Shown: positions 46,793 to 59,200 of the stretch, piece by piece
Numbering within the stretch: the first letter of the stretch is position 1
Layout of the letters: the number at the start of each line of letters is the position of its first letter
Assembly: GCA_903813345.2 (NCBI GenBank)
Contig: CAIIXF020000006.1
Location: 26,357,936 to 26,421,935 of the forward strand
Length of the DNA: 64,000 nt
Direction of reading: 5' to 3'
Origin: Owenia fusiformis
Lineage: Eukaryota; Annelida; Polychaeta; Sabellida; Oweniidae
Position numbers and translations under genes: made by a program
The notes under the pieces: model-generated
Told to the model about the DNA's origin: nothing
Database searches by the model: none
The model's input: the letters and a program-made list of their open reading frames with translations, nothing else

Positions 46793-46946
46793 TAATTAAT
46801 AACAAAAAAGCAATCAATTATGTTTGAAAGAATGCTCAAAATAAGCTGAAACAATTAGATGTTCATTTTATTGAGAAGGTTCAAGTATCTTCCCATTTTC
46901 TTGAATGCCGATCTGGGAAAATTAAAATTTTTAATTTGACATTTGA

Positions 46947-49233
46947 GTTTTAAGTACCATCTGGGATGAAATCAGCACTGAACATTTACGCTTTGGTGGT
47001 GACGCACTTGCCAATATACTTGTAGCATTGTACAACCATATAATAAGACTGGAGCACATCCCAGATAGCTTTAAACTTGGTGTACTAATCCCCATCTTTA
47101 AAGGAGGAAACAAGGATATTTTGGAGAAGGACAACCATAGGGGCCTGACGCTGATGACGACCTTCATGAAGTTATGGGAAAAGATTATGGTAACGCGGAG
47201 CAGGAGGTGCCATAGGATTGAGCCGAAGTCAGAGATGCAGGCCGCAAACAAGACCATGACGTCATGTCTCCACACATCGCTTCTGACAAGAGAAGCCATA
47301 TGTAATGGCCTTGAAAGTGGTAATGACGTCATAATGGTCACAATGGACATTAGCAAGGCCTTCGACACGGTGTGGCACAATGGCCTCTTCTACAAGCTTT
47401 TTAATCTTGGGATACATGGGAAGCTATGGAGGATGTTGCGACTATGCTACAGTGACTACCAGTGTGCAGTAAGGTGTGGAAATGACGTCACACTCTCAGA
47501 TAAGTTCCCGATCTCTCAGGGAGTTCATCAGGGAGGATTGTACTCCATGGAGCTCTACGGGGAGTATATGAATAGGCTTCTCTTAGATGTGATTGACTCT
47601 GGTAAAGGGTGCTCTGTGGGTGATGTACTATGTACATGTCCATCCTATGCTGATGATACTGTCATTATTGCCTATCATAAAAAGACAATGCAAGACATCT
47701 TAAACATGATGCATCAGTATAGCATTAAATGGCGCTTCAATTATCATCCGGACAAATGTAAGGCCATCATATTTAGTAATAGTCGTGCCACTCAACAGGC
47801 AGGAATAGACTTACAACTTGGAGGTCGTACAATAGATGTAGTCCAAACAACACAACATGTCGGTCTTCCAATGTCGAACTACAACAGTAATAGAGAACTG
47901 ATAGAGTCTGCACTATCAAAAGGAAAGAGAGCAATGAATGCATATGTTGGGACAACAACACACACCCAGAACCCAACCAACCCCCTCACTGCGTCTAAGT
48001 TATATTGGTCTGTCAGTATGCCTTCTATGACGTATGGAATGGAACTTGTCCCCCTCAGTGAAACCGATTATAAGATGCTCGAGCAGGGACATAGAAGTAT
48101 CTGCAAACAACTACAAGGCCTGCCAGTAAGCACATCTGACCCAGCTGTCCTACCCCAACTAGGCTGGCATACTATGACGGCGACTATAGTAGTGGCTAAA
48201 ATGATGTTCCTGCTACAACTTCTATCTCATGTATCAGGTTCGATCTTCCGTACCATAGCAATAAAGCGTATCACGAAGTTCAGATATGACAGTAACCCGC
48301 TACACAAAATGTCACCTATTGGTGACATAATGACACTCGCATCACGGTTTGGCATATCAAACGTGATATATGAAATGATGGACAGTGGTGAAGTTCCCCC
48401 AAAATCTACCTGGAAACGATATATTAGGAATATAGTAAGGACTTTTGAATGCAACATGTGGAGAAGAGAACTTATTACATATGATAAATTAACATTATAC
48501 CGAACTGTAGTCACTAGTACAAAACCGATTGCCTGGTGGGAAATAGCTAGGCAGGACTGTAGATACATTAAGAGATGCACCCTGATGGTACGACTGCTCA
48601 CGGGTCAAGGAAAACTCCGAGCTATTACCGGTGAATGGGAAAATATTCCGGTGAATGGGAAAATATTCCGGTGCATGATCGCATATGTGGAATGTGTGAC
48701 ATGCAACGCATTGAAACTCTGGAGCACTTCATCTTGGAATGCCCCAGATACTGCTCATTAAGAACAAATATAACAAATATATTACATAGGATACCCAATG
48801 GGAGACACATGACTAACATGCTGAAGCTACGGTGCATATTTGGAGGAGATGAGACTCTAACAAACGAAGATCTTAAATGCATCTCAACAGCTGTGCAAAA
48901 TATGTACATTCTAAGGATGGAGTGATACTGTAACACGAAGCACCAATCAGGATGTCAACAAAGAGGCGTGATTGGCACTCCTGGTGATGTCCTAGACAAC
49001 TGCTTTTTTTATATAATTTCCTTCTCATTTTGAAATCGTAATGGTTCGCACAGTGGTGCAGTGGGACCCCCAGGGGAGAACATGGGCTAACCAGGGGGAT
49101 TCTGCTGTATCAATGCTTTCCGCTTGTCTTTGTATTTTTATAAATCTTTATTTTTATTACATTTATTATATACTGTAATGATATATTATCTCCATGATTG
49201 GAGGGGCAATAAATATAATAATAATAATAATCT
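46947..49233 (+). mobile_element. 5'-truncated non-LTR retrotransposon with a broken RT frame
   Basis: The homologous frame begins at about 46947 (STIWDEISTEHLRFGGDALA), upstream of 47028, and runs to 48761. RT motifs visible: LIPIFKGG, NHRGLTLMTTFMKLWEKI, MDISKAFDTVWHNGL, QGVHQGG, and the catalytic PSYADD. A thumb-like region follows. A perfect 20-bp tandem duplication (ccggtgaatgggaaaatatt, 48628-48667) shifts the frame. The C-terminal Cys/His motif (CGMCDMQRIETLEHFILEC) is in another frame and ends at 48925. The endonuclease region is absent. The 3' end is an (AAT)n tail at about 49206-49233. It resembles the jockey/I group but the clade is uncertain. Inactive. Confidence 0.88.
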
Positions 49234-49549
49234 CAGTAAAGTTTCCACTTCTACTGTACAAACTACATACGTATGGATATACATTCAAAATAATTTCATT
49301 GCAAAAAATCTTGTGTTCTCATTGACATAGCTGGGAAGTCACAGTGATGCTCAATTTAACTGGTAAGCTGACTTTGGTATGTAGTCTTTCAATTATTCAT
49401 CTTGTATCTACTATCTAGCTGCCTAATGAATGGGAGTAGAGCTTTTATTAAATAAATGTAATTACATGAGTTTCCATCCCATTTTTAAAATGATTATTTC
49501 CCTAATCATAACTCATGGTAGTAATGTCTTTTATTATTATATTATGGTG
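49234..49549. other. Short intergenic gap, 3' flank of the CYTH gene
   Basis: AT-rich. Probably the CYTH gene 3' UTR on the minus strand. Nothing else is seen. Confidence 0.35.
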
Positions 49550-52500
49550 CTAATTGTGTTTGATCTTCTTTGATGGTGATTCATTTTCTCCATTCTGTTC
49601 TGTCTTCTTTAATATGTGGTCCATATAAGCACCAGTTATAAGAGAGTCTCTCGAGATACCAAGCTTCTCCATTAGATCCTCTGCAATTTTTTGACCTTCT
49701 TCAGGAGTCTGTCCCTCTTGCATCTGCACCTGGAAACACAACAATAATATTTAAGTAAGTCCAACTCGTAGCAAGGCGGGGTTCAAGTGAACCCTCAGCC
49801 AAAAATTCTTTCAAAATCATGCAGGTTTCCACCATTCTGAGCACTTTGGGCCAAATGATTTTGGGCCAAAGTTGTCAAATGTGAACCCACCTGGAAATTT
49901 TGGGGATAATGGCATTTCAACATTTAAACAAAATAAATTATACTGTTTGGGGTAATTACAATCATTCACCACAAAAATTAAAAATAAATTTTGAAGAAAT
50001 GTCAAAATCTAATCAAAAGAATTGGACTTTGGACCATGTGGTCAGCCATCGGTATCAGACCATGCCATATAAATATCCACATAAAATGTGAAAAATATTA
50101 GCATTGATCTCCCCAGCATTAAAGCAATTAGGCGCAGCACCCACCTGAGATTTTGAAAACAGACTTGCACCCACCTGAAATTCATTTGCACTCACTAGAA
50201 AATGAGAAATATTATGAAAAATTGGCATATTTTGACCAATGTTGGTCTAAATTGTGAAAATGAGAGTTTTGCACCCACTTTATAATTTGCTTCATTATTT
50301 AAATTCATGTAATAGACCCAATAGCGAGATTAAGAATTTAACGAAAATAAATGTTATAATAAGGTAGGTCCATAATATTATGGTATTCAGGAAAAATATT
50401 GTTCTTTACATTTATACTCTATTTCAGAATAATGATTTCAAGACATGGGATGACCCTTATACATTTGTCATGAGAGAAATACTGTATATGTACTTTTTCT
50501 CATGCGCTCACCTCTAGTTCCATAAAGTCTCCCAAGCCCTCCACTCTGTCAACATGCACCCGAGTCTGCCCCACCATGAACAGCTTGCGACGTTTCTTCA
50601 CTACACCTTTCACCCCCAGACACATTGATAGGGCGATCTGCAGTAGAGTAGTAAAGAGATTTACACTGTTCCACACCTGGATGACTCTAACTGCGATATT
50701 GGAGAAATTTAAAGAAAACGGTCTCACTTAGACTGACTCTAACTGAACTTTATGATGGCAGGAATGATACGTCATCATCAAGTTCAGTTAGAGTCATTCT
50801 AAGTGAGGCTGTTTTCTTTTCTTGTAATTGTTTCCAATCATAACTTTATTAGTTTGCATGGTGAAACATTTGGAATCCAGATTCAACTTACTTCATCTGA
50901 AATCTGAGGTTTAGCGAAAATGAAAGAATTTTGGCCACCATCTTGAATGATACTTAAACGGCAGTTAGAGTCATCCAGCTGTGGAATAGTGATTTACAGT
51001 GCCATGTCATCAATCACTAGATAATTGCAATGCCAAGGCGTAGAAAAACCCAATGAACATTTGCACCCATCGGACCCCCCCCCCTGGCTACACCTATGCA
51101 ATGTTTCATTCTTCAAAGTATTTACATATAAAGTATCAACAAAATATCACTCTTTGGAGTTATTAGCAAAAACTGATAGATGGATGGATGGATGGAGGTG
51201 TTCTCTATATCAACCTGAACTTTGTTTGATGGGAGAATAATAAGTTTTACAATAAATTGTACTTTGCTAAAATTTCTCACAAAATTTGATGCTTGAAAGT
51301 CATTAGAATTTTTACATTATTTTATCTAACTTAAGTCATAAGTCATTAATTTCATACCGGTGACAAAATGTCTCTACTTGAAAATGGTTTCATCATTGTA
51401 CCAATTTGTTACAAACACAAACAAAATACAAGTATAAGCAGGCCCGTAGCCAGAATTTTCCAAGGGGGGTTCACTTTTCCAAAAAATCCTAGGGGGGTTC
51501 ACTTTGGAAAATTTGGCCAAAAAACCCCCCTCTGGCTACGGGCCTGATAAGATAAAATCAAACCAGAGAATCTTGTGCTTGTTAAAGTTACCTTTAAATC
51601 TTCTGGATTTTCAGTTTCAAAGACATGGTATAAACTCGTTTTTGGTCCCTCCTCATCCGGCCTCTCATAATAAATCAATTGTGCTGCCTGTCCCTACAAC
51701 ACAAATGCAGTTTTTCCAGTTTGACAAATGTTATTTTTGTTTTAGATTTATTAGTACATGATGAAATGCAACAAATATACTATAAGTTTCAGGCCTTTAA
51801 CATACTTGGAATATATGTAGTTTATGAGTACATCTGTGCATGTAACTCGCATTATTACAAGGTGTGCCATATTTTTTATTTCAAATGATTTTGAAAAAGC
51901 ATGGATTTCAATATTACTTTGGCAGCATATGCAGGAATCAATTTGACAATTGTTCTTCGATTGGATAAATAAATCTCTAGGGGTTTTTGAGTAATAAAGG
52001 TAAATGGACAGTAGGGGTCTATTTGAAAATTTACAGAAATCTGAGTGTTATTCTGTCTGTTTACCTTCATTATTCAGAAACCCCTTAACATATATTTATC
52101 CCATTTTTGGAACATTTGAAAAATATATTTCTGCATTAACTTGCCAAAATTTGATGGAAATCCATGCATTTCTAAAAGGTTATATTGAAATAAAAATCAT
52201 GGACATTTTTGGCCCACTCTGTATAAGGGTATAACACAAGTGTGGCTCATATCCATTATCCACTGGACAGTAGCCCCATGCGGATGTAAATATTTAGAGT
52301 GAAGTGTAAAATTGAAGTGTCTCGCCACATTGTCTAACATAAAAAAAAACATGAAATTCGCCATTGTTAAATATTATAGAACAAAGTACACTACTTTCTT
52401 TTATTTCTTTTTATTCACATGAAAACTGTGAGTATACACATAATTTATCATCAGTGACAACACTGCATCCTCCGATCACAGGGCTTCAAAATCCAGAATA

Positions 52501-52976
52501 TCTTCTTTCCTTTTACACCCTGCTATAACCAAGTTGGACGCGCCCGATTAAACTGAATCACGTGATCTAATTATGCGCCGATGACGTATACATGATTGCT
52601 GTCGCAGTGTTGCGACAGCCAATCAAATTGCGAGTTCTCAATCGGGGAAATGTTAACTGCTTATAGCAGGGGGAAGAAGGAGGTACGGATTCTGGACACC
52701 TGCTTAGGAGGATGCAACACTGGTGAGTTTAAATTTCAATTGGCGAGTACGAAAACACAAGTCGATGGCACTTGTCGAGTGACAGAAAAATCCTAAGACC
52801 CACACTGAACACGTACGTACCTTCAAATGACGTAGCTTTAAGCGTCCCTTTGGTGTCACAAAGAAGACATCTTCCTGTTCAAGTAGTTTTCCCTCCTCCC
52901 CACTGTGATCCCTGGCCTTACTCTCAAGTAGTTCCATATCAGGCACACGTGCCTTGATTTCAACATTTGAGGGCAT
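49550..52976 (-). CDS. CYTH-domain protein (CyaB/thiamine-triphosphatase superfamily)
   Basis: Four exons in transcript order: 52976-52821, 51693-51592, 50637-50512, 49729-49550. All junctions are GT-AG and phase 0, giving 564 nt (187 aa). It begins MPSNVEIKARV, the N-terminal CYTH signature (NVEIK, a form of ExExK that binds metal and triphosphate). Then come FFVTPKGRLKLRHLK, QLIYYERPDEEGPKTSLYHV, the basic KKRRKLFMVGQTRVHVDRVE, and GLGDFMELEV, which are alternating beta strands of the triphosphate tunnel with Lys, Arg and Glu in the expected places. The C-terminal helix holds GISRDSLITGAYMDHIL, then a basic, lysine-rich tail (SKKIKHN) that could be a nuclear signal. Family members hydrolyse or cyclise nucleoside or thiamine triphosphates, but the animal CyaB-like subgroup has no firmly known substrate. 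It is transcribed away from KMT5. Confidence 0.88.
50108..50288 (-). repeat. Dispersed repeat family B, copy 3 (inverted)
   Basis: Reverse complement of the order at 10497-10692: gcagcacccacctgagattt, then ttgcacccacctgaaattca, then gagagttttgcacccacttt. It lies in CYTH intron 3. Confidence 0.75.
50650..51003. repeat. Double inverted repeat beside CYTH exon 3
   Basis: The outer arms (agatttacactgttccacac, then ctggatgactctaactgc, and the inverse at 50950-51003) enclose inner arms (gaaaacggtctcacttagac, then tgactctaactgaact, and the inverse at about 50780-50822). All share GACTCTAACTG. It starts only about 13 bp from the exon 3 acceptor. Confidence 0.7.
51439..51546. mobile_element. 108-bp TIR element in CYTH intron 1-2 region
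   Basis: CAGGCCCGTAGCCAGA at the left and TCTGGCTACGGGCCTG inverted at the right, with ATAAG on both sides. The interior holds two ggggggttcacttt blocks. The 'GTAGCCAG' end type is common among hAT-like MITEs. It lies in CYTH intron 2, 46 bp from exon 2. Confidence 0.75.
52450..52740. repeat. Imperfect long inverted repeat in CYTH intron 1
   Basis: The left arm has acaacactgcatcctccgat, then ccagaatatcttctttcc, then ccctgctataacc. The right arm has the inverse: ttatagcagggggaagaagg, then ggattctgg, then aggaggatgcaacactgg. The arms are about 110 bp and diverged. A small hairpin (gctgtcgcagtgttgcgaca, then gc) lies between. Confidence 0.6.
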
Positions 52977-55900
52977 TATGTCAGTTGAATGTTTTATTTC
53001 TGCAACAGTATTTATTCATTAAAATATTAATTGTCATCTGTGTACCCTAAATTTGGTGTACATTTTACAAACGGTCTTCTGGGTGAGTTTGTACTTTTTA
53101 AAATTTTTCCAAATTTCAGCGAGTGTTACCCGACCTCAGTGTTCTCCACCCCTTCTCATCACTCAGTGTTGCATTTTCATGTACATGTAGTTCATGATAA
53201 CTTTGGTTGCTATATTTTTTAAGTCACATGCATCCGTGGGATAAACAAAGCCCATGGCCGAAACATGTTTACCAAATTAAACATTTATCTACCAGCTGAA
53301 ACAACATACTATACCTCAGAACTCCTCATGATAAACCTGACCAAATTGTATCTTCTGTATTAAATAGTTTTTTTGTGATAATTAATGCTCACAGAGGTGC
53401 AGGTTCTCAAGCAATCATAGTATAGATTAGAAGAGATCTACTTTTGAAACCTGGAAGTCTTTTTCTTTTAGTTCTCTTGCCTTATCAAATTGCTGAACCA
53501 CAAGCTCGGAAATCTCTGGAGATTACAATATGGTATCCAGTATCATTCTATCGAATAATCTCATTTTGGTAATTTACTCGGCTACTGAAGATACCGGATG
53601 TAACTCAGATGTGCTCATAATGTAAATGGATATAATTCCCGAAAACACTGGCGAAAATGTTGAAATACTGGTCGATTAAAAATTGAAGTTTATACTTTTG
53701 CAATTTGAGACAGAGCCGCTACTTTTTTGCATTGGGTTAAAGTTTCTGGTGGCGTTTAGATGGATTGAAGAAATAAAGTGGGAGACATTAATAAACCTCA
53801 ACCATCAAAAGTTGTCACAATGAGCTAAATTCTAAGTTTCATGTCTCAAACTCTCCCAAGCGGTAGAAAAATAATTCCCGTTCACTTTAAGTAGCACAAT
53901 AAATGAATCCAAAGCTTCATACCTGAAAATGATGGATAAATTCCTACCAAATCGAACAAATGTTTTCATGGATCGCCATGTTTGTGATCCAAGGTAGATT
54001 GACTCCCAGAATGCAACATCAGTTAACCTTATTTACTTGTGACACGTGTCATGTTGCATTCTGGGAGCCAATCCTCCTTGCGGCGTAAATGAGCTGCAAA
54101 ACCACTTAAACATTTGAAGAGTCAGCATTAACATGTGAATATCACTTCAAATTTTTAAGTTCCTATTTGCCATTATGGACACAAATTCCACTATATTTGT
54201 ATGTTTCGGGACGGAGAAAATAGAGCAAACGAAGGCGGCAAGCAAGATATGTAACTTAACTGTCTGTCATCTCTAAGGTCTGAGTTTTTCCATCCCTTTG
54301 GGTAAGTAAGGGGACTTACGGTCAAAAAACGATACGACTGATATTCATTTTATGTATCGATACAGCTCGTATCGGAGGCGAATTGCTCGAGCCCTTGCGG
54401 TACCCCTACTATACGCATATCTAGCGGCATTATTTTTCGACTTTAGAAAATTAACGTAGGTTGCTTACTAGGTAGATATCGATTCTCGTATCTGATTAAA
54501 ACATCTTACCTTCTTCTAAGGCCACTGTATCGTGGCCTTCCAGTACAGATATATTCCTGCATGAACAACTGGTAATGTCGTAATCATAAAATTTGAAATC
54601 ATATGTCCGCCATTTTTCCACATCACAATTTGAATTGCGAGTTTTGGTCTTATTACCTCACGAAAAATTCCAAAACACACACAAAGTGATCAGTGTATTA
54701 GTTCACATCTTCTGGATCGCTAACTTAGAATTTACAGCCAGTTACTAATGTCAGACGTAACGACATTTCGTCCAGTTTTCGAACATCGCCATTTTTCTTG
54801 GAGCCATTTTGTTTTAATTTTAGACGAAATCCTGATGAAATCATGTCATATCTCATCAAGGATTTGAGCTGGGTCCGGTTTGATTAATGATTTATTTATC
54901 TGGCGATTTTTAAAATATTCAATAAATTTATGACACCCCGGCAGCTTTTTTCAAATAGAGTTCACAGTATTCTAGATGAATCCCCTCTAGCCAAGTATTG
55001 GCTAGAGACTCGAGTAAAAAACATCAGTTAGATACGTGGCTCGATATCTATAGGTACTAGGCCGCGACAACCGACAACATATTTCAGCGGTTGCTTGAAA
55101 GAGAAGAACAGATAAGGAAACTGCCAAGTACAAGATTTTGATGGCTATAATTTTTGTAGCCTAGGCTAGAGGAGATTTTAGATTTGGTTCAATTGACAAA
55201 CAAATCATCTTTGTCTTATGTTGTCAAGAAAAAAAGTGCAATATGATAATCAACCCTACATAGGAGGCAAATTTTACAAACTAGATACATAAAATAGTGT
55301 AGTATACAATAAGGATAATAATGCACACATTTCAGAAATATTAATCATGTATAGAACATATAAAACATGAGTTTCTAAGATGATGGAAATATTACATCTT
55401 TCCAACTTACCGCCAATGTACTTAATAACCCCTTTACACAGTCACGTGACAAAATTAGGAAAATAATCCGCTATTTACAGAATATTAGAGAATATAATTT
55501 GTTTGTGTATTTTGATGTGCGACGTTCATTACACATGTATCAATTTATTTACTTTTTGCCTTGTATGTATTTTAAATATTTTCACTGATGAAGAGTGGAG
55601 GAGTTTCGTATAATTCACACGCACTATATACACATTGCGGATGAAGAAACAGGTGCTCCTCGGCACAACAATTTTCTGAGAGAAAGCCCGAGAAAGCATA
55701 CTAAAACCCAATAATTCGCCTCCTACATGGTATATATTGTACAGAATGATAATTTTAACTTGACAGCGACAACGTATTTTATCGGTTGAGTGAAATCGAT
55801 TTACCGATCAAGGTAGGTAACATTTATTTTAGGGATCTTAAAAATTTAGGCTTGGTTTGATTTCCCGATTTGTCCGACTGTTTTTGAATGTTCTCACTTT

Positions 55901-56228
55901 CAATTGCTCTATTCTCTAAATAAGAGCATGCATACTCTGTAAATGTCACTAGATCGATTGAATAATGAAGCTTCATTGCATTGAGTATTTAATTTCGAGC
56001 TATTACATTCTTCATATAGCTGATTTTGCGTTCTTTTTTGGAACTAGAGATTTGAAAAAATGGCGGAAGTTTCATTGTATGGCTCTTCCATTTACCCCCT
56101 CTGATATATAGTTTCAGTTTCGCTTTCATGATGAGATATTGTTTACCAACAATATGTATGGGGTATGACATTGTGCTTGTATATTACTTTACCTCCCTTG
56201 TTCAAATTGGATACATGTGTATTTTTAG
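52977..56228. other. Intergenic region between the CYTH gene and KMT5
   Basis: About 3.25 kb separating divergently transcribed genes, so both promoters should be here. It holds the inverted CCCAGAATGC pair at 53998-54072. The KMT5 5' UTR exon(s) must also lie here, because its first coding exon begins directly at a splice acceptor. I could not fix their position. No other gene is visible. Confidence 0.5.
53998..54072. promoter_or_regulatory. Inverted pair of ZNF143-like sites around an E-box
   Basis: GACTCCCAGAATGCAACAT (54001-54019) and its inverted copy (54051-54069) match the core of the ZNF143/Staf-type site YTCCCAGMATGC. GACACGTGTC, a palindromic E-box, lies at 54041-54050. The position between two divergent gene starts suggests a shared promoter element. 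A short TIR element is the alternative. Confidence 0.45.
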
Positions 56229-59200
56229 ATGGTGGTCGACCGCAATGGCAGGGTATCATTGACAGGTAATGGATGGGGACGTTTCCAGCCAAGTACTGGA
56301 ATGACAGCGAAGGAACTCGCTGAGAATGATGACCTAGCCACTGCACTTGTCATAGACCCATATCTTGGGTTTGCTTCACACAAGATGAATACAAGGTAAT
56401 TATACTGGATTCATATACAAAACTGTGATACATTAAAGTTTACATTAGAAAGATGGCACACTTGTAGAAACCAAATAAATATTAAAATAAATAGATGGCA
56501 TGCCAGATATAGCCAAAAACTGATCCATTGACTCAAGGAAGTCAATGTGAGGAGGATTGGCTTCCTGAGGGACGCAGCTCAATATCTTCCAACAGTGAAA
56601 ATATAAGAATGTCATTTTTGACATTATAACTGACTATAAATTCATGATCAACAGTCCAAATGATCCGAACCAGTACCTCAATCACTTCTTTTCTACTTTG
56701 AAATTTTTTGTTTAAAAATAAGACCAAAACTTTTGATTCAATTTCTGAACTGAACAAAATGTATATATATTTGTAAGGCTATACATCAAGAATTTGAGGC
56801 TGGCATCCTGAATGGGTCTAAAATATTGATTTGTTATTTTTTCATTTCAAGTAAAATTTCTCTAAATCTACTGTAAAATGGTCTTATTCACCTTTTAGAC
56901 TTTTTACTCAAAAATCATATAATTTTAGATATCGACCAATCAAAGCTAAGCAAGAGGACCTAAAGGCTGTTGTTACGCGGTTTAAGAGGGATCAGAGATA
57001 TGAAAATGCATTCAGAGATCTCACTTCTGGTGAATGGGCTCGAACATTTTTTCTTACTAAGTCCAAGCAGCAACAACTTGTATTCAAAGAACATGTAAGA
57101 AAATAATTTATGATATGTAAACACCTTTTGATAAGGTAGAATATGAATTTTTATTTAAAGCATAATATAAAGTGCTATTTTGTTGCTATTGGCAGGTAGC
57201 ACAATAAACTGAAAGGCAAGAAATCTGTTTAACGGATGCAAAAGCAGAGTAGTGTGAGGATCTGATAAGTTTTTTTGCTCACTGGGTGATTTACAAGAAA
57301 ATTTATCAATCATTCATTGCCTGTTTTATTTCATGAAGTCTGCACTGCAGGATAAAACATGTTGAAATAACAATTGCACATTATGACATTTCTTAATTTC
57401 AGGTGTTTCGTTATTTGCGTATGTTTGATGTTCAGGCAGGTTTTGAAGTGCTACCGTGCTATAGGTATTCAATGGAAGGGCAGGTTGGAGGCAAGATTTG
57501 TACAGTGCGTAAATGGTAAGTATCATAAATGATATTGTGGACATAGGGATGGTGACCAGTTATCAACAGTATGGAAAAACAAATTTAATTTCATTATTTT
57601 GATGTTGATTTGTCATTTGGAATATTAAAAAATCAACACTATTAGCTAACAAAATCAATCACCCTAATGAAACAAATATTTCCTCAACTGTTGATAATTA
57701 GACACTATTCCTTAGAAAAAAGACGTTCTTTAATTTTCACTTGTTATCCTATTGTATGTATGGTTTATGTTTGTATATGCACTTTTGCAATTTGACCTTT
57801 TTTGAAAAAATGAGTATAATGACTTTTAAAGAATCACCATGTGAGCCTACAAAATGTTGCCATTTTAACTGCTCACACATGTATCTTAGGGGCGGGGTCA
57901 AGATATCGATGTTCATATGGAGACGAAAGTACTTTCGCGAGGGGGGAGGGGGTTTTTGGGCACTTTCGTTGACCAAAAAACATCGATAATTCGGATCTGA
58001 TATACAAAAAATAATTGGACTTACCCACTTTTTCTGATAAAAAGGCTTGTTTTCAATAGTTCGTGAGCTTTTTTGTGTGATAGGTCCAAAATATCGGTAG
58101 ATAAAGACGATAATTCGATCATTTTTCAAATAAATTCCGTACTTTTCCCTCCTCCTTTTGAAGAGTTCAATGCAGTTAAATTGCGAACGTGTGTTAATTC
58201 ACCGTAATAATAACTCGGCAAATAGGATACGATTGTGCCAATGTTTTTTTGAAGTGACCTAAGCTTTCGTCTAGAGGGGGGGTGGGGGGGGGTTGTTGTC
58301 CAAACGAAATTACTTTCGTCTCCATATGAACATTAATATTTTGACCCCGCCCCTTAGATGTGTTTTCTTTAATATTTCAAAAAATGGATTATAGATGGAG
58401 ATGTATCACCTCACTGTGTCTATTATCTAGGTTACGAGGAGATAGTATCCCAATGCTGGTAGGTTGTATAGCAGAGATGACGGCTGAAGAAGAGGCAACA
58501 ATGCTGCAATACGGTGTCAATGACTTTAGTGTCATGTACTCCACACGGAAAAACTGCGCTCAACTCTGGTTAGGACCTGCAGCCTTTATAAACCATGACT
58601 GTAGGCCTAATTGTAAGGTATGTAGCAAGTTGTAATGGTGGTCTATTTTATATCTTTGAGATTTATCATTGCATGTTTGTATATAGCTCACAAAGTAATT
58701 AACATGACTGAACTTGGATTAGTTTTACTGCTGCTTTTAAGTTTTACTATTGCTTTGAATTGACATTTGTAATGACAATCTAGAATTACTATTGAATACA
58801 AAATGAAAAAGGTTTTCTTGCATATCTTTGGCTCACATATCCAGAATCGCTTATTTGCCCATCTGCCTGTCTTTCCCTGTGATTCAATATTCATCTATAT
58901 TATTGGGGCCCATGCTGGCAATATACACCATTGTTCTGACCCCATATTTTTCACCATGAGAGTCTATCATATGGGGCCACTTTTAACGAGAAATTATTAA
59001 TGACAGAAGAATTTCTAACACCAAACTAAATTCACATTAATATTAAATGAAACTGTTGTCAGTTTTTAAGGTAAAAAAATTTGCAAATTTTGTCTTTTCA
59101 GTTTGTATCTACTGGCAGAGATACAGCCTGTGTGAAAGTTCTCAGAGATATCGAATCGGAGGAAGAGATAACATGTTACTATGGTGATGATTTCTTTGGA

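Noticed and set aside
48294-48345. AAAATGTCACC...GGTGACAT inside the LINE frame, resembling family A ends
   Set aside because: The surrounding sequence is continuous RT-region coding and lacks the rest of the family A element, so it is chance similarity.
47028-48761. Treating 47028 as the start of a functional reverse transcriptase gene
   Set aside because: Homologous protein continues upstream to about 46947, the endonuclease is missing, and a duplication breaks the frame. It is a dead LINE copy.
52596-52796. A 66-codon plus-strand frame in CYTH intron 1
   Set aside because: It overlaps the diverged inverted repeat and shows no domain.
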